Assembly: GCA_008180335.1 (NCBI GenBank) | Contig: VTEF01000005.1 | Span: forward strand, 124,001-188,000 | Length of the DNA: 64,000 nucleotides | Direction: 5' to 3' | From: Priestia megaterium | GTDB taxonomy: Bacteria > Bacillota > Bacilli > Bacillales > Bacillaceae_H | Shown: positions 8,421 to 17,557 of the stretch, piece by piece | How the letters are laid out: each line of letters opens with the position of its first letter | Numbering within the stretch: the stretch's first letter is position 1 | The notes under the pieces: model-generated | Told to the model about the DNA's origin: nothing | What the model saw: the letters and a program-made list of their open reading frames with translations, nothing else | The model's database searches: none | Made by a program: the position numbers and the translations under genes

Positions 8421-9233
8421 TTATTTAGCAAATACGTGATTGCCGATAACTGCTGTCACTTGTTTTGATGCTAGCCAAGTGTTTGTTGCTATTTCTGGAT
8501 TGTAGAAAAACAATGCTCCATTTGCATGGTTCGGATTCGACAGCGCCTCGCCTACTGCTTGTTTTGACTCTTCAGATGCAGGCTGATTAATTGTACCATT
8601 TCCTACAGGAGAAAATTCATAGCCCCCATTTGCTAATGGCTGATAAATAACATCATGTATTGAATTAGGAAATGCCGGAGATGCTACACGATTTAATACA
8701 ACAGTTGCAACTGCTACTTTTCCTTGGTACGGTTCTCCCTTCGCTTCTGCTTCTACTAATCTCGCTAATAAGTCTTGCTCTTCAGCTGATACTGCCAGCT
8801 GAGTCGATTGAGTTGATTGATTTGGTTGAGCTTCAGCAACTTGACTTCCAATTGCTAACGTTTGTCCAATATAAATCGTATCATGCTGTAATTGATTTGC
8901 TGCTTTTAATTGTTCAACTGTCACGCCGTGTTGCTGAGCAATTCTCCATAGCGTATCTCCTGTTGCGACTGTATGTACAGAAGCTGTATTAGCTTGAGCA
9001 GCTCCTTGATCAGGAATCGTTAATGTTTCACCGATGTATATAAGATCGTTTTGACGATTATTTGCTGTTTTCAGTTCATCTACCGTTACTCCATTTTGCT
9101 TTCCAATGCTCCATAACGTATCTCCTGTTACTACTTTATGTGAAGCTGCTGCCGCTGACGTTCCTTGTCCTGCTAAAAATGCGAAAGTTGCGGCAGAAAC
9201 CACTGCCCACTTTTTCAATTTTGTTGTTTTCAT
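8421..9233 (-). CDS. LysM-containing SleB/CwlJ-type cell wall hydrolase
   Basis: A 270-residue secreted protein. Residues 1-30 are a signal peptide ending near SAAAAS. Two LysM peptidoglycan-binding repeats follow (about 32-75 and 86-130, each starting with TGDTLW), then a Gln/Ser-rich linker. The hydrolase-2 domain (about 152-270) has the EAEAKGEPYQGKVAVA motif with the likely catalytic Glu and ends in GNHVFAK. This domain is that of spore cortex enzymes SleB and CwlJ; a LysM version with a signal peptide also occurs in Bacillus (YkvT-like). The neighbour genes give no context. The start follows GGGAGG. A related but non-LysM enzyme lies at 26217. Confidence 0.85.
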   Translation of the reverse strand: MKTTKLKKWAVVSAATFAFLAGQGTSAAAASHKVVTGDTLWSIGKQNGVTVDELKTANNRQNDLIYIGETLTIPDQGAAQANTASVHTVATGDTLWRIAQQHGVTVEQLKAANQLQHDTIYIGQTLAIGSQVAEAQPNQSTQSTQLAVSAEEQDLLARLVEAEAKGEPYQGKVAVATVVLNRVASPAFPNSIHDVIYQPLANGGYEFSPVGNGTINQPASEESKQAVGEALSNPNHANGALFFYNPEIATNTWLASKQVTAVIGNHVFAK

Positions 9234-9440
9234 AAAAACTACCTCCCGAAAAATAATCTGACCCTATCTTAGCATAGAGATTTGCAGTTTCATTGAAAGA
9301 ATGGGTAACATTTGTTCTAATTGCATTAAGATTCTTACGTAACGGAGAAAAATATTACAAGAGTTATACTAACCTTAAAAAACCTAGTAAATATAACATT
9401 TTCATTGCAGAAAACCTTGAAATTTTTTCCTAAACAAATA

Positions 9441-9475
9441 AAAAACTGTGATTTTATCAAATCACAGTTTTTTAC
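9441..9475. terminator. Terminator downstream of bioA
   Basis: A perfect 14-bp stem (9441-9454 with 9459-9472) around a 4-nt loop with A and T runs on both sides. It ends the biotin operon on the minus strand. The rest of 9234-9540 shows no gene. Confidence 0.85.
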
Positions 9476-9542
9476 TGTTATCGTAAAAATAGTAGAATAT
9501 GAAAAATTCCACCTGCTAATATTATTCTTTAAAAACTTTGAT

Positions 9543-10931
9543 TTACTTTGTACTTTCTATTAATTGATAAGTTTCAGCTGCTTCTTTAATCGCCTCATAC
9601 ACAATCTCGGCCATTTTGTTCAGTTCCTCATCCGTCATCGCTAAAATTGGCATCATTGTAATGACCGGACCTAATTGGCGAATAATCAGTCCCTTTTCCT
9701 TTGCACGAGTGATGATTTGTGAGATAACGCCATCATTGATCGAAAACATCTCTTTAGAATCACGATTTTTTACTATTTCAACTCCGACCATCAGTCCCCT
9801 TTGTCTAATATCGCCTACAATAGAAAGTTCATATAATTTCTCAAGCTGTTTTGTCCATCGTTTTGCTTTTTCTTGAACACTCTTTATTAACTCTCTTTTT
9901 TCAATCAATTCAATGTTCTTTAACGCTACCGAACACGCTAACTGATTTCCTGTATACGTATGGCCATGAAAGAATGTTTTATTTTCATCAGGGTTGGCTA
10001 AAAAAGCCGCAAACACTTTATCAGTTGTTAAGGTGGCTGCTAATGGCATATAACCGCCTGTAATTCCTTTTCCAATGCATATTAAATCCGGCTCAACATC
10101 TTCCTGTTCACAAGCAAATAGTGTTCCGGTCCGTCCAAATCCAACTGCCACTTCATCACAAATCAACAATACATTATAGGTTCGGCATAACTGTTCTACT
10201 TCTTTTAAAAACCCTCGGGGATGCGTAATAATTCCTGCTGCTCCTTGTACAAGCGGTTCAATAATTAAGCCCGCAATTTCATTCCCTTGTGTTTGCAGCA
10301 ATACTTCCAACTCCTGTAGACAATATGCTTTCACACTCTCTTCATCTCCAAGATGATTCATGCGGTATGTATACGGAGATGGAGCAGCAATACGCTCAAA
10401 TAATAATGGCTTAAAAATACGGTGAAACAAGTCCATTCCGCCGACACTCACCGCACCAATTGTGTCACCATGATAAGCTTCGTTAAAGGACACAAATTTA
10501 TTTTTGTGTGCATATTTTACTGGATCGAGGTTTTTCCAATACTGATAGGCAATTTTTAATGCAATTTCAACAGCTGCTGATCCCGTATCTGAATAAAACA
10601 CTTTTGACAGCTGTCCTGGTGTAATCTCAGCTAACTTTTTTGCTAACAGAATAGATGGCACATTGGCTGATCCCAATAAAGTTGAATGGGCAATTTTTTG
10701 AATTTGTTCATAAAGTGCCTCATTTAACTTTTTGTCATTGTGGCCATGAACGTTTACCCATAAGGAGGCATATCCATCTAAATAAGCTTTTCCGTCAACG
10801 TCAAATAGATAACTGCCCTCGCCTTTTTCAACAATAAATGGTTTCTCTTCCATATATGATTGCATTTGTGTAAATGGATGCCAAACATACTTTTTATCCC
10901 ATTTTTCTAACTGTTCACTTGTGTATTGCAT
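9543..10931 (-). CDS. bioA: 8-amino-7-oxononanoate aminotransferase (BioA/BioK)
   Basis: A 462-residue class III PLP-dependent aminotransferase converting 8-amino-7-oxononanoate to 7,8-diaminononanoate in biotin synthesis. Visible features are the WHPFTQM start typical of BioA, SGSAAVEIALK-like phosphate-binding DTGSAAVEIALK, DEVAVGFGRTG, and the PLP lysine in CIGKGITGGY. Whether the amino donor is S-adenosylmethionine (BioA) or lysine (BioK, as in Bacillus subtilis) cannot be decided from the sequence alone. Its start overlaps bioD by 17 bases, behind AGGAGG. It is the last gene of bioY-bioD-bioA. Confidence 0.92.
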   Translation of the reverse strand: MQYTSEQLEKWDKKYVWHPFTQMQSYMEEKPFIVEKGEGSYLFDVDGKAYLDGYASLWVNVHGHNDKKLNEALYEQIQKIAHSTLLGSANVPSILLAKKLAEITPGQLSKVFYSDTGSAAVEIALKIAYQYWKNLDPVKYAHKNKFVSFNEAYHGDTIGAVSVGGMDLFHRIFKPLLFERIAAPSPYTYRMNHLGDEESVKAYCLQELEVLLQTQGNEIAGLIIEPLVQGAAGIITHPRGFLKEVEQLCRTYNVLLICDEVAVGFGRTGTLFACEQEDVEPDLICIGKGITGGYMPLAATLTTDKVFAAFLANPDENKTFFHGHTYTGNQLACSVALKNIELIEKRELIKSVQEKAKRWTKQLEKLYELSIVGDIRQRGLMVGVEIVKNRDSKEMFSINDGVISQIITRAKEKGLIIRQLGPVITMMPILAMTDEELNKMAEIVYEAIKEAAETYQLIESTK

Positions 10932-11634
10932 AGCCGAATACCTCCTGTAACGGTGTAATAAAATGCTGATTAGACATCAAATTTTCTATATAGCTAGTTA
11001 AATCCTGATCTATATCAGAAAAAGTGGGTAAACAAGCAAGGAGTGATGCATCTACTAATTTTTCAATAGTCCGTATGTTATCTTGGTGAATATCACTTTT
11101 TTTATCAAATTGATTAAAAATGAGCCCTTTTACACATAACCCATGTGTTTTTGCATATGAAAAGGTCGTAGCTGTGTGATGAATCGCACCTAGTCCACTC
11201 GTTGAAACTATAATAATCGGGATGTCTGCATCTTTAATCAAGTCTTTCGTCATATAAAAGCCCGTTTCTTCTTCAATAAGCGGAACAGCTAAGCCTCCTG
11301 CTCCTTCGACTAGTACAATATCAAACTCTTTTTCTAACTCTTTTATTCGAGTAATGACAACTTGCTTATCAACAGCTTGATTGGTTAATCGAATTGCTAA
11401 ATGAGGAGAGGTTTCAGGTGTCAATTGATAAATACCTGAGTTAAAAACCCCTAATTTGCTTTCAAACCAGTGAATATCAGGATAACCTTGAATCTCTTCT
11501 TTGTATCCCGTTTGAAATGGTTTGCATATGGCGACTTTTAAACCGGTATTTGAAAGTATTTTATATAAAAAACTTGTCACGATAGTCTTACCAATATCTG
11601 TTCCAGTTCCTGTAATAAAATAAGCTTGGCCCAT
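10915..11634 (-). CDS. bioD: Dethiobiotin synthetase
   Basis: A 239-residue ATP-dependent enzyme that closes the ureido ring of dethiobiotin from diaminopelargonate and CO2. The P-loop GTGTDIGKT is at residues 8-16, and VEGAGGLAVPL, the conserved BioD strand, is near residue 110. ATG 11634 follows GGAGG by eight bases. It overlaps bioA and lies 83 bases after bioY, so one BirA-controlled transcript is likely. The other biotin genes (bioW/F/B/I) are not in this window. Confidence 0.93.
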   Translation of the reverse strand: MGQAYFITGTGTDIGKTIVTSFLYKILSNTGLKVAICKPFQTGYKEEIQGYPDIHWFESKLGVFNSGIYQLTPETSPHLAIRLTNQAVDKQVVITRIKELEKEFDIVLVEGAGGLAVPLIEEETGFYMTKDLIKDADIPIIIVSTSGLGAIHHTATTFSYAKTHGLCVKGLIFNQFDKKSDIHQDNIRTIEKLVDASLLACLPTFSDIDQDLTSYIENLMSNQHFITPLQEVFGYAIHK

Positions 11635-11717
11635 CTCTATTTCCTCCTTTTCATTCCGCTCTTAACGTGCAATAACCCCTTGCTGATGGATAGCAAATTC
11701 TGCAACGGTCCCAAAAA

Positions 11718-12266
11718 TTATTCAGGAATAAACCGCTTCATTTGAGGTTTTAATCGATAAATAAGAAGTGAGCAGATAATACATAATACTAAGTCACCTG
11801 GTATCGGAAGCAGCATGCCAAATAACAGCGTATCCTGTATGGACAGAGGCTGTTCGATAATCCATTTCATTGACCCGTAAAGCCATACACAGCCGATTAT
11901 ATAAACAACAAATAAAGTAGACAAATTTGCCATAAAAATAGAGAAACGTTTCGTAATGTTTAATCGCTGAATAAGGTACCCATTTATAAACGCACCTGCT
12001 ACATAACCAAGCAAATAACCAAACGTAGGCTTTAAAAGATAGCCTAACCCGCCGCCTTCAGCAAAAATCGGAACGCCAATTAAGCCAATCGCTACATAGC
12101 ATACTTGACTAAGCATCCCTAGCCGAGGCCCTAGTAACGCTCCAGCCAAATAAACAGGCACAATCTGAAGCGTAAACGGTATATACGGAATCGGAATTTT
12201 AATAAAGGCGCCTACAGCTGTTAAAGCTGTAAATAATGAAACATAGGCAATGATTTTCGCTTTCAC
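11718..12266 (-). CDS. bioY: Biotin transporter substrate-binding subunit BioY
   Basis: A membrane protein of the BioY family (S component of an energy-coupling-factor transporter), about 182 residues with five or six hydrophobic segments. Family motifs include PFTLQIVPVYLAGALLGPRLG near the N-terminus and GGGLGYLLKPTFGYLLGY in the middle. GTG 12266 is chosen as start because AAAGGAGG lies nine bases upstream; an ATG at 12308 would place this ribosome site inside the gene. The biotin repressor site directly upstream indicates control by BirA. Confidence 0.9.
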   Translation of the reverse strand: MKAKIIAYVSLFTALTAVGAFIKIPIPYIPFTLQIVPVYLAGALLGPRLGMLSQVCYVAIGLIGVPIFAEGGGLGYLLKPTFGYLLGYVAGAFINGYLIQRLNITKRFSIFMANLSTLFVVYIIGCVWLYGSMKWIIEQPLSIQDTLLFGMLLPIPGDLVLCIICSLLIYRLKPQMKRFIPE

Positions 12267-12317
12267 CTCCAGTAACCTCCTTTCCAGCTTCTTGCATTTA
12301 GTTTGCAATACATATCA

Positions 12318-12356
12318 TTATTTGTCAACTTAATTATTATATAAGTTGACAAATAA
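12318..12356 (-). promoter_or_regulatory. BirA operator over the bioYDA promoter
   Basis: TTATTTGTCAACTT (12318-12331) and AAGTTGACAAATAA (12343-12356) form a perfect 14-bp inverted repeat with an 11-bp spacer, the known shape of Firmicute BirA sites. A TATAAT-like -10 element lies in the spacer on the minus strand (12336-12341), so bound BirA would cover the promoter. Confidence 0.9.
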
Positions 12357-12590
12357 TAAAACTTACATATTTTTCATTTTATCAAGAGTTTTTGAAAAAG
12401 GTCCATGCAGATTAACAGTTTTATCTATGTACATATATAAACAAAGATATCATTGAACCTTGCAATATTTAACAAAAAAAGGAATATCGAAAAATGAGGT
12501 TAGGGAAAAAAATTCTGTTGAATATAGGACTGAAAATCAGAGTTTTATAAAAGGCCAGTTAACATAACGAGAATCACCAGAACCCAAAAG

Positions 12591-12625
12591 AAAAGAGCCT
12601 GATTCTAATGAATTCAGGCTCTTTT
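12591..12625 (-). terminator. Terminator of the distal ars genes
   Basis: A perfect 12-bp stem (12591-12602 with 12614-12625, AAAAGAGCCTGA) immediately downstream of the HesB-like gene ending at 12628. Upstream of it, 12361-12590 has no gene. Confidence 0.85.
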
Positions 12626-12627
12626 AA

Positions 12628-12912
12628 TTAACAACAGCTATTATCCATTCCTACTAATACAAACCCTGCACCTTGAGGGCTTTCTTGTACATCTAGAGTA
12701 AGACCTTCAGTTGTAGATAATACTGTGTTTTCAATCGCTACTTGAATGCCGTTAATTTCTTGTACTGTATCATTTTCAGCTGGTATATCTAATGATAAAC
12801 CTATTTGAGGACCACAGCATCCAGCGCCTTCAGAGTAGAAACGAATACCTTTTGCACCTTGTTTTGCGAATACGTCTTCTAACTTTTTTTTTGCTTCATT
12901 TGTAATGTTCAT
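12628..12912 (-). CDS. HesB/IscA-like iron-sulphur protein in the ars operon
   Basis: A 94-residue single-domain A-type carrier relative. The HesB fold pattern is clear (RFYSEGAGCCGPQIGLSL, then a strand-rich middle), but the cysteines differ from IscA: a CCGP pair at residues 32-33 and a terminal SCC. This resembles the HesB-like (seleno)protein subfamily, in which some members carry selenocysteine at the first site; here both are Cys codons. ATG 12912 follows GGGAG. It is 38 bases after the phosphatase-like gene and is the last gene of the arsD-arsA unit. A role in binding As(III) or a metal cluster under arsenic stress is an inference from location. Confidence 0.75.
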   Translation of the reverse strand: MNITNEAKKKLEDVFAKQGAKGIRFYSEGAGCCGPQIGLSLDIPAENDTVQEINGIQVAIENTVLSTTEGLTLDVQESPQGAGFVLVGMDNSCC

Positions 12913-12950
12913 CTAATCTCTCCCTCTCTTTATTTGCCTTTCTTTATGAA

Positions 12951-13379
12951 TTAAGCTTCTGGAAATAAACGTTGAAGTGAAGCTTTCATTTCAGGTTTCA
13001 CATTAATTTTAGCACGAGCTGATTTTGCTTTCTCTTCTGCTTCTGCAATGGTATCTGCTTCTCCTAGTGCTAGTAGCGTTCCAATTGCCACAGTACCTGT
13101 ACGGTTACTTCCCCCTGCACAATGGAAGTAAATCTTTTTGCCTTCTTTATATGACTTTACGACTTCATTAATTGCTTTTTGAATGGATTCGTCTTGATTT
13201 TCCGCATCATCTACAATCGGTGTATGAACGCGTACTTCGGGAGAATCATGGTCTAGTGCCTCTGCACGTAAATCGTAAATAACATCAACTCTGTCATTTT
13301 CCATCATTTCTTTCACATCTGCTGCTCCACCAATAAAAATACGATTGTCAATTAATGCTTGATAATTCTTGTTACTCAT
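12951..13379 (-). CDS. Dual-specificity / tyrosine-phosphatase-like protein
   Basis: A 142-residue soluble protein with the phosphatase signature HCxxxxxR as HCAGGSNRTG, catalytic Cys87 and Arg93. An Asp-rich loop (VDDAENQD near 57-63) could supply the general acid. ATG 13379 is chosen because GAGGTG lies seven bases upstream; the GTG at 13388 falls inside that site. It sits 91 bases after arsA in the same direction, and ArsC-type arsenate reductases share chemistry with low-molecular-weight tyrosine phosphatases, so a detoxification role is possible. The substrate is unknown. Confidence 0.75.
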   Translation of the reverse strand: MSNKNYQALIDNRIFIGGAADVKEMMENDRVDVIYDLRAEALDHDSPEVRVHTPIVDDAENQDESIQKAINEVVKSYKEGKKIYFHCAGGSNRTGTVAIGTLLALGEADTIAEAEEKAKSARAKINVKPEMKASLQRLFPEA

Positions 13380-13470
13380 GTTGTCCACCTCTATAGTTTT
13401 ATAATGTTTTACATCACTTATGAACCGTGCTTCCTTCTAAATAACGCTTCGCATCTAATAAGTATCCCTT

Positions 13471-15243
13471 TTACTGCATGTATTCTTTAACCTTTTCGTA
13501 ACCAATTTTCTCTTCTGGCTGCCATGGAATAATGGCACACTTAGAAGTTAGTTCCTCTCTTACTTTCTTAATCCACGCTTTTTCTGCTTGAGCTCTTCCT
13601 TTTAACACAGGGTCCTCTGTATTAGTTGCATATAAACTCTGATTGACAATCCACCATTTCGGCGTGATTTCAGCCCTTTTTAAATCCTTTTGAAGGCGAC
13701 TTGCCTCTAATAAAGGTGTAGCCTCAGCGAGTGTAACAATGACCACACTTGTTTCTTTTGGATTACGTAAGCGCGGCAATAGTTTCTTAACGCTTTCTGG
13801 GACTTCACCTGTTGAGCGCTCTAATTCTTTATGATAAGACTGTGTTGCATCAAGTAAGAGTAACGTGTGTCCGGTTGGTGCTGTATCAATGACAACAATT
13901 TCATCATCTGATTTAGCTACCACATCCGCAAATGCACGAAATACAGCAATTTCTTCTGTACATGGGGAATTTAAATCTTCTTGGATATACGCGATTCCAT
14001 CTTCATCAAGTTCCTCACTTGTCTTTGACAATACTTCGTTTTTATAAGCTTCTACTTCAGCCTTAGGATCAATTCGACTAATACTCAATAGCTCCTTAAC
14101 TTCACTGTTACTAAAGACAAAATCTAAATGTGCTGCAGGATCTGTCGTAGTTAAATGAACACGATGACCTTTTTCAACTAATCCCACTGCAAGCGCAGAT
14201 GCTACCGTTGTCTTCCCAACGCCACCCTTTCCCATTGTAAAAATGACTCTGGTTCCATTTGAAGAGAAATCTTCTACCACATTTTTAAATACAGAAAGAT
14301 CGTGTTGAGACAAGTCTACATCTTTTATTTCTGTTGCTGGTAAAGTATACGATTTAAATAAATGGCGAAGATGAGAAATTCCTGTTAAAGGATACGATAC
14401 GTAAGGGACTGAATACATAATCATCTGTTTTAGTTCTTTTGGCATTCTCTTTAAAGCCTCTTGTTGTCGATTATAGAAAGCCGTTGAGATCTTATCTTCT
14501 TTTACATACTGCTTCATTAACCCATTTACAATTAAGTTTTGATTTAAAATACCAATCTCTTTTAATTCCTTTGAAGCTCGGTTTGCTTCTTCTAAAGATG
14601 AAATATCAGGACGCGCTACTAACATTAGAGTTGTTTGTTCTGGATTTGACAAAGCTTCCACGGTTTTAGCATATAAATCTTTCTTTTCATCAAGACCCGA
14701 TAAAGGTCCTAAACAAGAAGCTCCATGAGTGCTTTCTTTCAAGAATCCTGTCCATGCGGTTGGTAATTGCAATAAACGCAGGGTATGCCCTGTTGGTGCT
14801 GTATCAAACAGAATGTAATCAAATTGATTCACCATTTCTTCATTTGCTAATAAATTCGTGAATTCATCGAATGCAGCAATCTCTACTGTACAAGCTCCTG
14901 ACAACTGTTCTTCCATAGTAGAAACAACAGAATCAGGAAGCTTTCCACGATAAGGACCTACAACTTTATCACGGTACGTTTTTGCTGCTTCTTCAGGATC
15001 TAGGTTACAAGCATATAAGTTTCGTACATTAGGTATTTCAATTGGCTCATTTGTCAATTTCACTTCAAATACATCTTGTAAATTTGAAGCAGGATCGGTA
15101 CTAACAATAAGTACTTTGTGACCATTATCTGCTAAAGACACGGCTACTGCACATGCTGTAGATGTTTTTCCTACACCACCTTTACCTGTAAAAAATAAAA
15201 ATGGTGTTCGAACGAGGTCTTTAGGTTGAAAAGGTTGGAACAT
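13471..15243 (-). CDS. arsA: Arsenical pump-driving ATPase ArsA
   Basis: A 590-residue duplicated ATPase that powers ArsB-mediated arsenite efflux from the cytoplasmic face of the membrane. Two P-loops are visible, GKGGVGKTS at 20-28 and GKGGVGKTT near 338, each followed by a DTAPTGHT signal-transduction motif. The three metalloid-binding cysteines are in their known settings: SGACTVEI, GASCLGPL and NSPCTEEI. Length matches the two-domain enterobacterial type (583). It lies 12 bases after arsD, the chaperone that hands it As(III). Confidence 0.96.
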   Translation of the reverse strand: MFQPFQPKDLVRTPFLFFTGKGGVGKTSTACAVAVSLADNGHKVLIVSTDPASNLQDVFEVKLTNEPIEIPNVRNLYACNLDPEEAAKTYRDKVVGPYRGKLPDSVVSTMEEQLSGACTVEIAAFDEFTNLLANEEMVNQFDYILFDTAPTGHTLRLLQLPTAWTGFLKESTHGASCLGPLSGLDEKKDLYAKTVEALSNPEQTTLMLVARPDISSLEEANRASKELKEIGILNQNLIVNGLMKQYVKEDKISTAFYNRQQEALKRMPKELKQMIMYSVPYVSYPLTGISHLRHLFKSYTLPATEIKDVDLSQHDLSVFKNVVEDFSSNGTRVIFTMGKGGVGKTTVASALAVGLVEKGHRVHLTTTDPAAHLDFVFSNSEVKELLSISRIDPKAEVEAYKNEVLSKTSEELDEDGIAYIQEDLNSPCTEEIAVFRAFADVVAKSDDEIVVIDTAPTGHTLLLLDATQSYHKELERSTGEVPESVKKLLPRLRNPKETSVVIVTLAEATPLLEASRLQKDLKRAEITPKWWIVNQSLYATNTEDPVLKGRAQAEKAWIKKVREELTSKCAIIPWQPEEKIGYEKVKEYMQ

Positions 15244-15255
15244 TTTATTGCCTCC

Positions 15256-15624
15256 CTATTTCAGATTATTGATATTTAACTTGATAGGCATACGAGGTTT
15301 TTCCCCTTTTAGTTCTTCAGAATTAATGCCAAACCATTCAGCAAACTCCTCATTAGACGGATAACTTCCGGTTTTCTCTACTTCACCATCCACTAATACT
15401 ACTGGTAAAGCATCTGGCCCTTTATTCATGAGGATTTTGTTTACTTCTACTTGATCAACAAATTTATTCGGTTCATTTGTTAAGTTATAACGTGTAATAT
15501 CAAAGCCTTTCTTCTCCAGGGCGAATATTGCAGAAGCTACCCTCGTCAGCTCTGGATCAACACTTGGACCACAAACACCTGTTGAACAACACATAGCTGG
15601 ATCAAAAATCTCTACCTTTTTCAT
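15256..15624 (-). CDS. arsD: Arsenite metallochaperone ArsD
   Basis: A 122-residue protein delivering As(III)/Sb(III) to ArsA. The functional cysteines Cys12, Cys13 and Cys18 are all present (MCCSTGVC). ArsD also acts as a weak repressor in some operons. ATG 15624 follows AAAGGAG. It is the first gene after a terminator that follows arsC, so it probably has its own promoter in 15625-15750. It is followed closely by arsA. Confidence 0.95.
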   Translation of the reverse strand: MKKVEIFDPAMCCSTGVCGPSVDPELTRVASAIFALEKKGFDITRYNLTNEPNKFVDQVEVNKILMNKGPDALPVVLVDGEVEKTGSYPSNEEFAEWFGINSEELKGEKPRMPIKLNINNLK

Positions 15625-15754
15625 GTCTTCATCTCCTTTAAGTAAACTCTAAATTCTAAATAGCGGTTTATAATAATATACTTATATGTAAGGGGAAGGA
15701 TAAGCTCTATTTCTTATTGTTTTGCCTATCGTCTACCTTCTTTTACTGTATAAG

Positions 15755-15781
15755 AAAAGCCGGGAGCGATCCTCCTGGCCT
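15755..15781 (-). terminator. Terminator between arsC and arsD
   Basis: On the minus strand GCCAGGAG and CTCCCGGC pair with one wobble around a short loop and run into TTTTCTT. It divides the ars genes into arsRBC and arsDA with its two distal genes. Confidence 0.8.
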
Positions 15782-15796
15782 ATTCTATTTTAATTA

Positions 15797-16219
15797 TTAC
15801 TTACCAGTTTCAGCGAAACGGTGAATACGCTCACCGATTTCATCGCGTACACGTTGGAAGAATGCCCACTTTTCTTCTTCTGTTCCTTCTGCTTTCGCTG
15901 GATCATCAAAACCCCAGTGTTCACGCTTTACATGAGGAGGCGTTACTGGGCAATGATCTGCTGCGTGACCACATAAAGTGACGACTAAATCTGCATTATT
16001 TAAAATTTCAGGATCAATGACATCTGATGTTTGGCTTGAAATATCAACGCCTGCTTCTTTCATTGCTTTTACAGCGTTAGGATTCAGTCCATGAGCTTCA
16101 AGACCTGCACTGCGTACATCCCATTCCTCGTTATTTAGATATTTTTTTGCCCACCCTTCTGCCATTTGGCTGCGGCAAGAGTTACCTGTACATAAGAAAT
16201 AAAGTGTTTTTTTAGACAT
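15797..16219 (-). CDS. arsC: Thioredoxin-coupled arsenate reductase ArsC
   Basis: A 140-residue enzyme of the low-molecular-weight phosphatase fold that reduces As(V) to As(III). The P-loop CTGNSCR has nucleophile Cys10 and Arg16. The two relay cysteines, Cys83 and Cys90 ([10 protein letters not shown]), are those reduced by thioredoxin in the Staphylococcus/Bacillus type. ATG 16219 follows AAAGGAG. It lies 24 bases after arsB, so its product feeds As(III) directly to the pump made from the same transcript. Confidence 0.96.
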   Translation of the reverse strand: MSKKTLYFLCTGNSCRSQMAEGWAKKYLNNEEWDVRSAGLEAHGLNPNAVKAMKEAGVDISSQTSDVIDPEILNNADLVVTLCGHAADHCPVTPPHVKREHWGFDDPAKAEGTEEEKWAFFQRVRDEIGERIHRFAETGK

Positions 16220-16243
16220 GTGTAAAATCTCCTTTATGATGTG

Positions 16244-17542
16244 TTATGAAATGATTAGTAACCAAATATATAAACCAACAAGCGTAATAAACAATGTTGG
16301 GATGGTTAAGATGATGCCTGTTTTAAAGTAGGTTCCCCATGAAATTTTCACACCTTTGGTTGAAAGAACATGAAGCCATAAAAGGGTAGCAAGGGAACCG
16401 ATTGGTGTAATTTTCGGACCTAAATCTGATCCGATGACATTTGCATAAATAAGTGCTTCTTTAATGGTTCCTGTTGCATGTGTGGCCTCAATGGCAAGAG
16501 CGTCAATCATCACGGTTGGCATATTGTTCATAATGGATGAAAGAATAGCCGCAATGAATCCCATACCAATCGTTGCTGCAAACAGTCCATGATCGGCTGT
16601 TGCTTGAATGACATCGGCTAGTACTTCTGTTAGACCCACATTACGCAGTCCATATACTACTACATACATGCCAATTGAGAAGAAAACAATTGCCCACGGT
16701 GCACCTTTTAATACTGTTTTTGTTTCCACTGCTGGACTTGTTCTTGCTATTCCCAAGAAAAAAATAGCAATGATTCCTGCAATAATAGAAACTGGAATGT
16801 CGAAAAATTCACCTACAAAGTATCCAAGGACTAGAATAACTAAAACGATTCCAGATAACTTAAACATCTTTTCATCTTTAATTGCCTCAACTGGTTTCTG
16901 TAAATCCGCAACATCGTACTTCTTTGGAATACTTTTTCGGAAGTATAGATATAAAACGACAATACTTGCAAAGAGTGCGAACAAATCTGGAACAATCATG
17001 CGTGAAGCAAATTCTGAAAAACTAATACCGAAAAAGTCTGCAGACACGATATTTACTAAGTTACTTACCACAAGTGGCAATGACGTTGTATCCGCAATAA
17101 ATCCACTTGCAATAATAAATGGAAACACCATTTTATCTTCAAATTTCAACGCTCGAACCATCGCTAGTACGATTGGCGTTAAAATTAAGGCTGCTCCATC
17201 ATTGGCAAACAATGCTGCCACAACGGCGCCAAGAATTGAAACATACACAAACATGCGAACGCCATTACCACCTGCAGCTCGGGCCACGTGTAGGGCCGCC
17301 CACTCAAAGAACCCAATTTCATCTAAGATTAAAGAAATAATAATAACAGCAATAAAGGTAAGGGTGGCATTCCACACAATTCCCGTTACATCCAGAACGT
17401 CCTGAAAATCAACAACGCCTGCCAATAAAGCAAGAACGGCTCCCCCACAAGCCGACCAACCGATGGATAAGTTCTTTGGTTGCCAAATAACAAAAACTAA
17501 TGTCACTAAAAAAATCAGTGATGCTAGTACAACTGATGTCAC
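16244..17542 (-). CDS. arsB: Arsenite efflux transporter ArsB
   Basis: A 432-residue membrane protein of the ArsB/NhaD superfamily with about twelve hydrophobic segments, which exports arsenite and antimonite. Family stretches [14 protein letters not shown] and [14 protein letters not shown] are present, and length matches ArsB (429). GTG 17542 follows GGGGG. It can work alone with the proton gradient or with ArsA. It is 15 bases from arsR, with arsC downstream. The long open frame on the opposite strand is a by-product of its codon pattern. Confidence 0.96.
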   Translation of the reverse strand: MTSVVLASLIFLVTLVFVIWQPKNLSIGWSACGGAVLALLAGVVDFQDVLDVTGIVWNATLTFIAVIIISLILDEIGFFEWAALHVARAAGGNGVRMFVYVSILGAVVAALFANDGAALILTPIVLAMVRALKFEDKMVFPFIIASGFIADTTSLPLVVSNLVNIVSADFFGISFSEFASRMIVPDLFALFASIVVLYLYFRKSIPKKYDVADLQKPVEAIKDEKMFKLSGIVLVILVLGYFVGEFFDIPVSIIAGIIAIFFLGIARTSPAVETKTVLKGAPWAIVFFSIGMYVVVYGLRNVGLTEVLADVIQATADHGLFAATIGMGFIAAILSSIMNNMPTVMIDALAIEATHATGTIKEALIYANVIGSDLGPKITPIGSLATLLWLHVLSTKGVKISWGTYFKTGIILTIPTLFITLVGLYIWLLIIS

Positions 17543-17557
17543 TGTTTAAACCCCCAA

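Noticed and set aside
16608-17405. 265-codon frame on the plus strand opposite arsB
   Set aside because: It is fully antisense to a clear ArsB gene, has no ribosome site, and its Thr/Ile/Ser-rich text is what the reverse of a membrane-protein gene gives.
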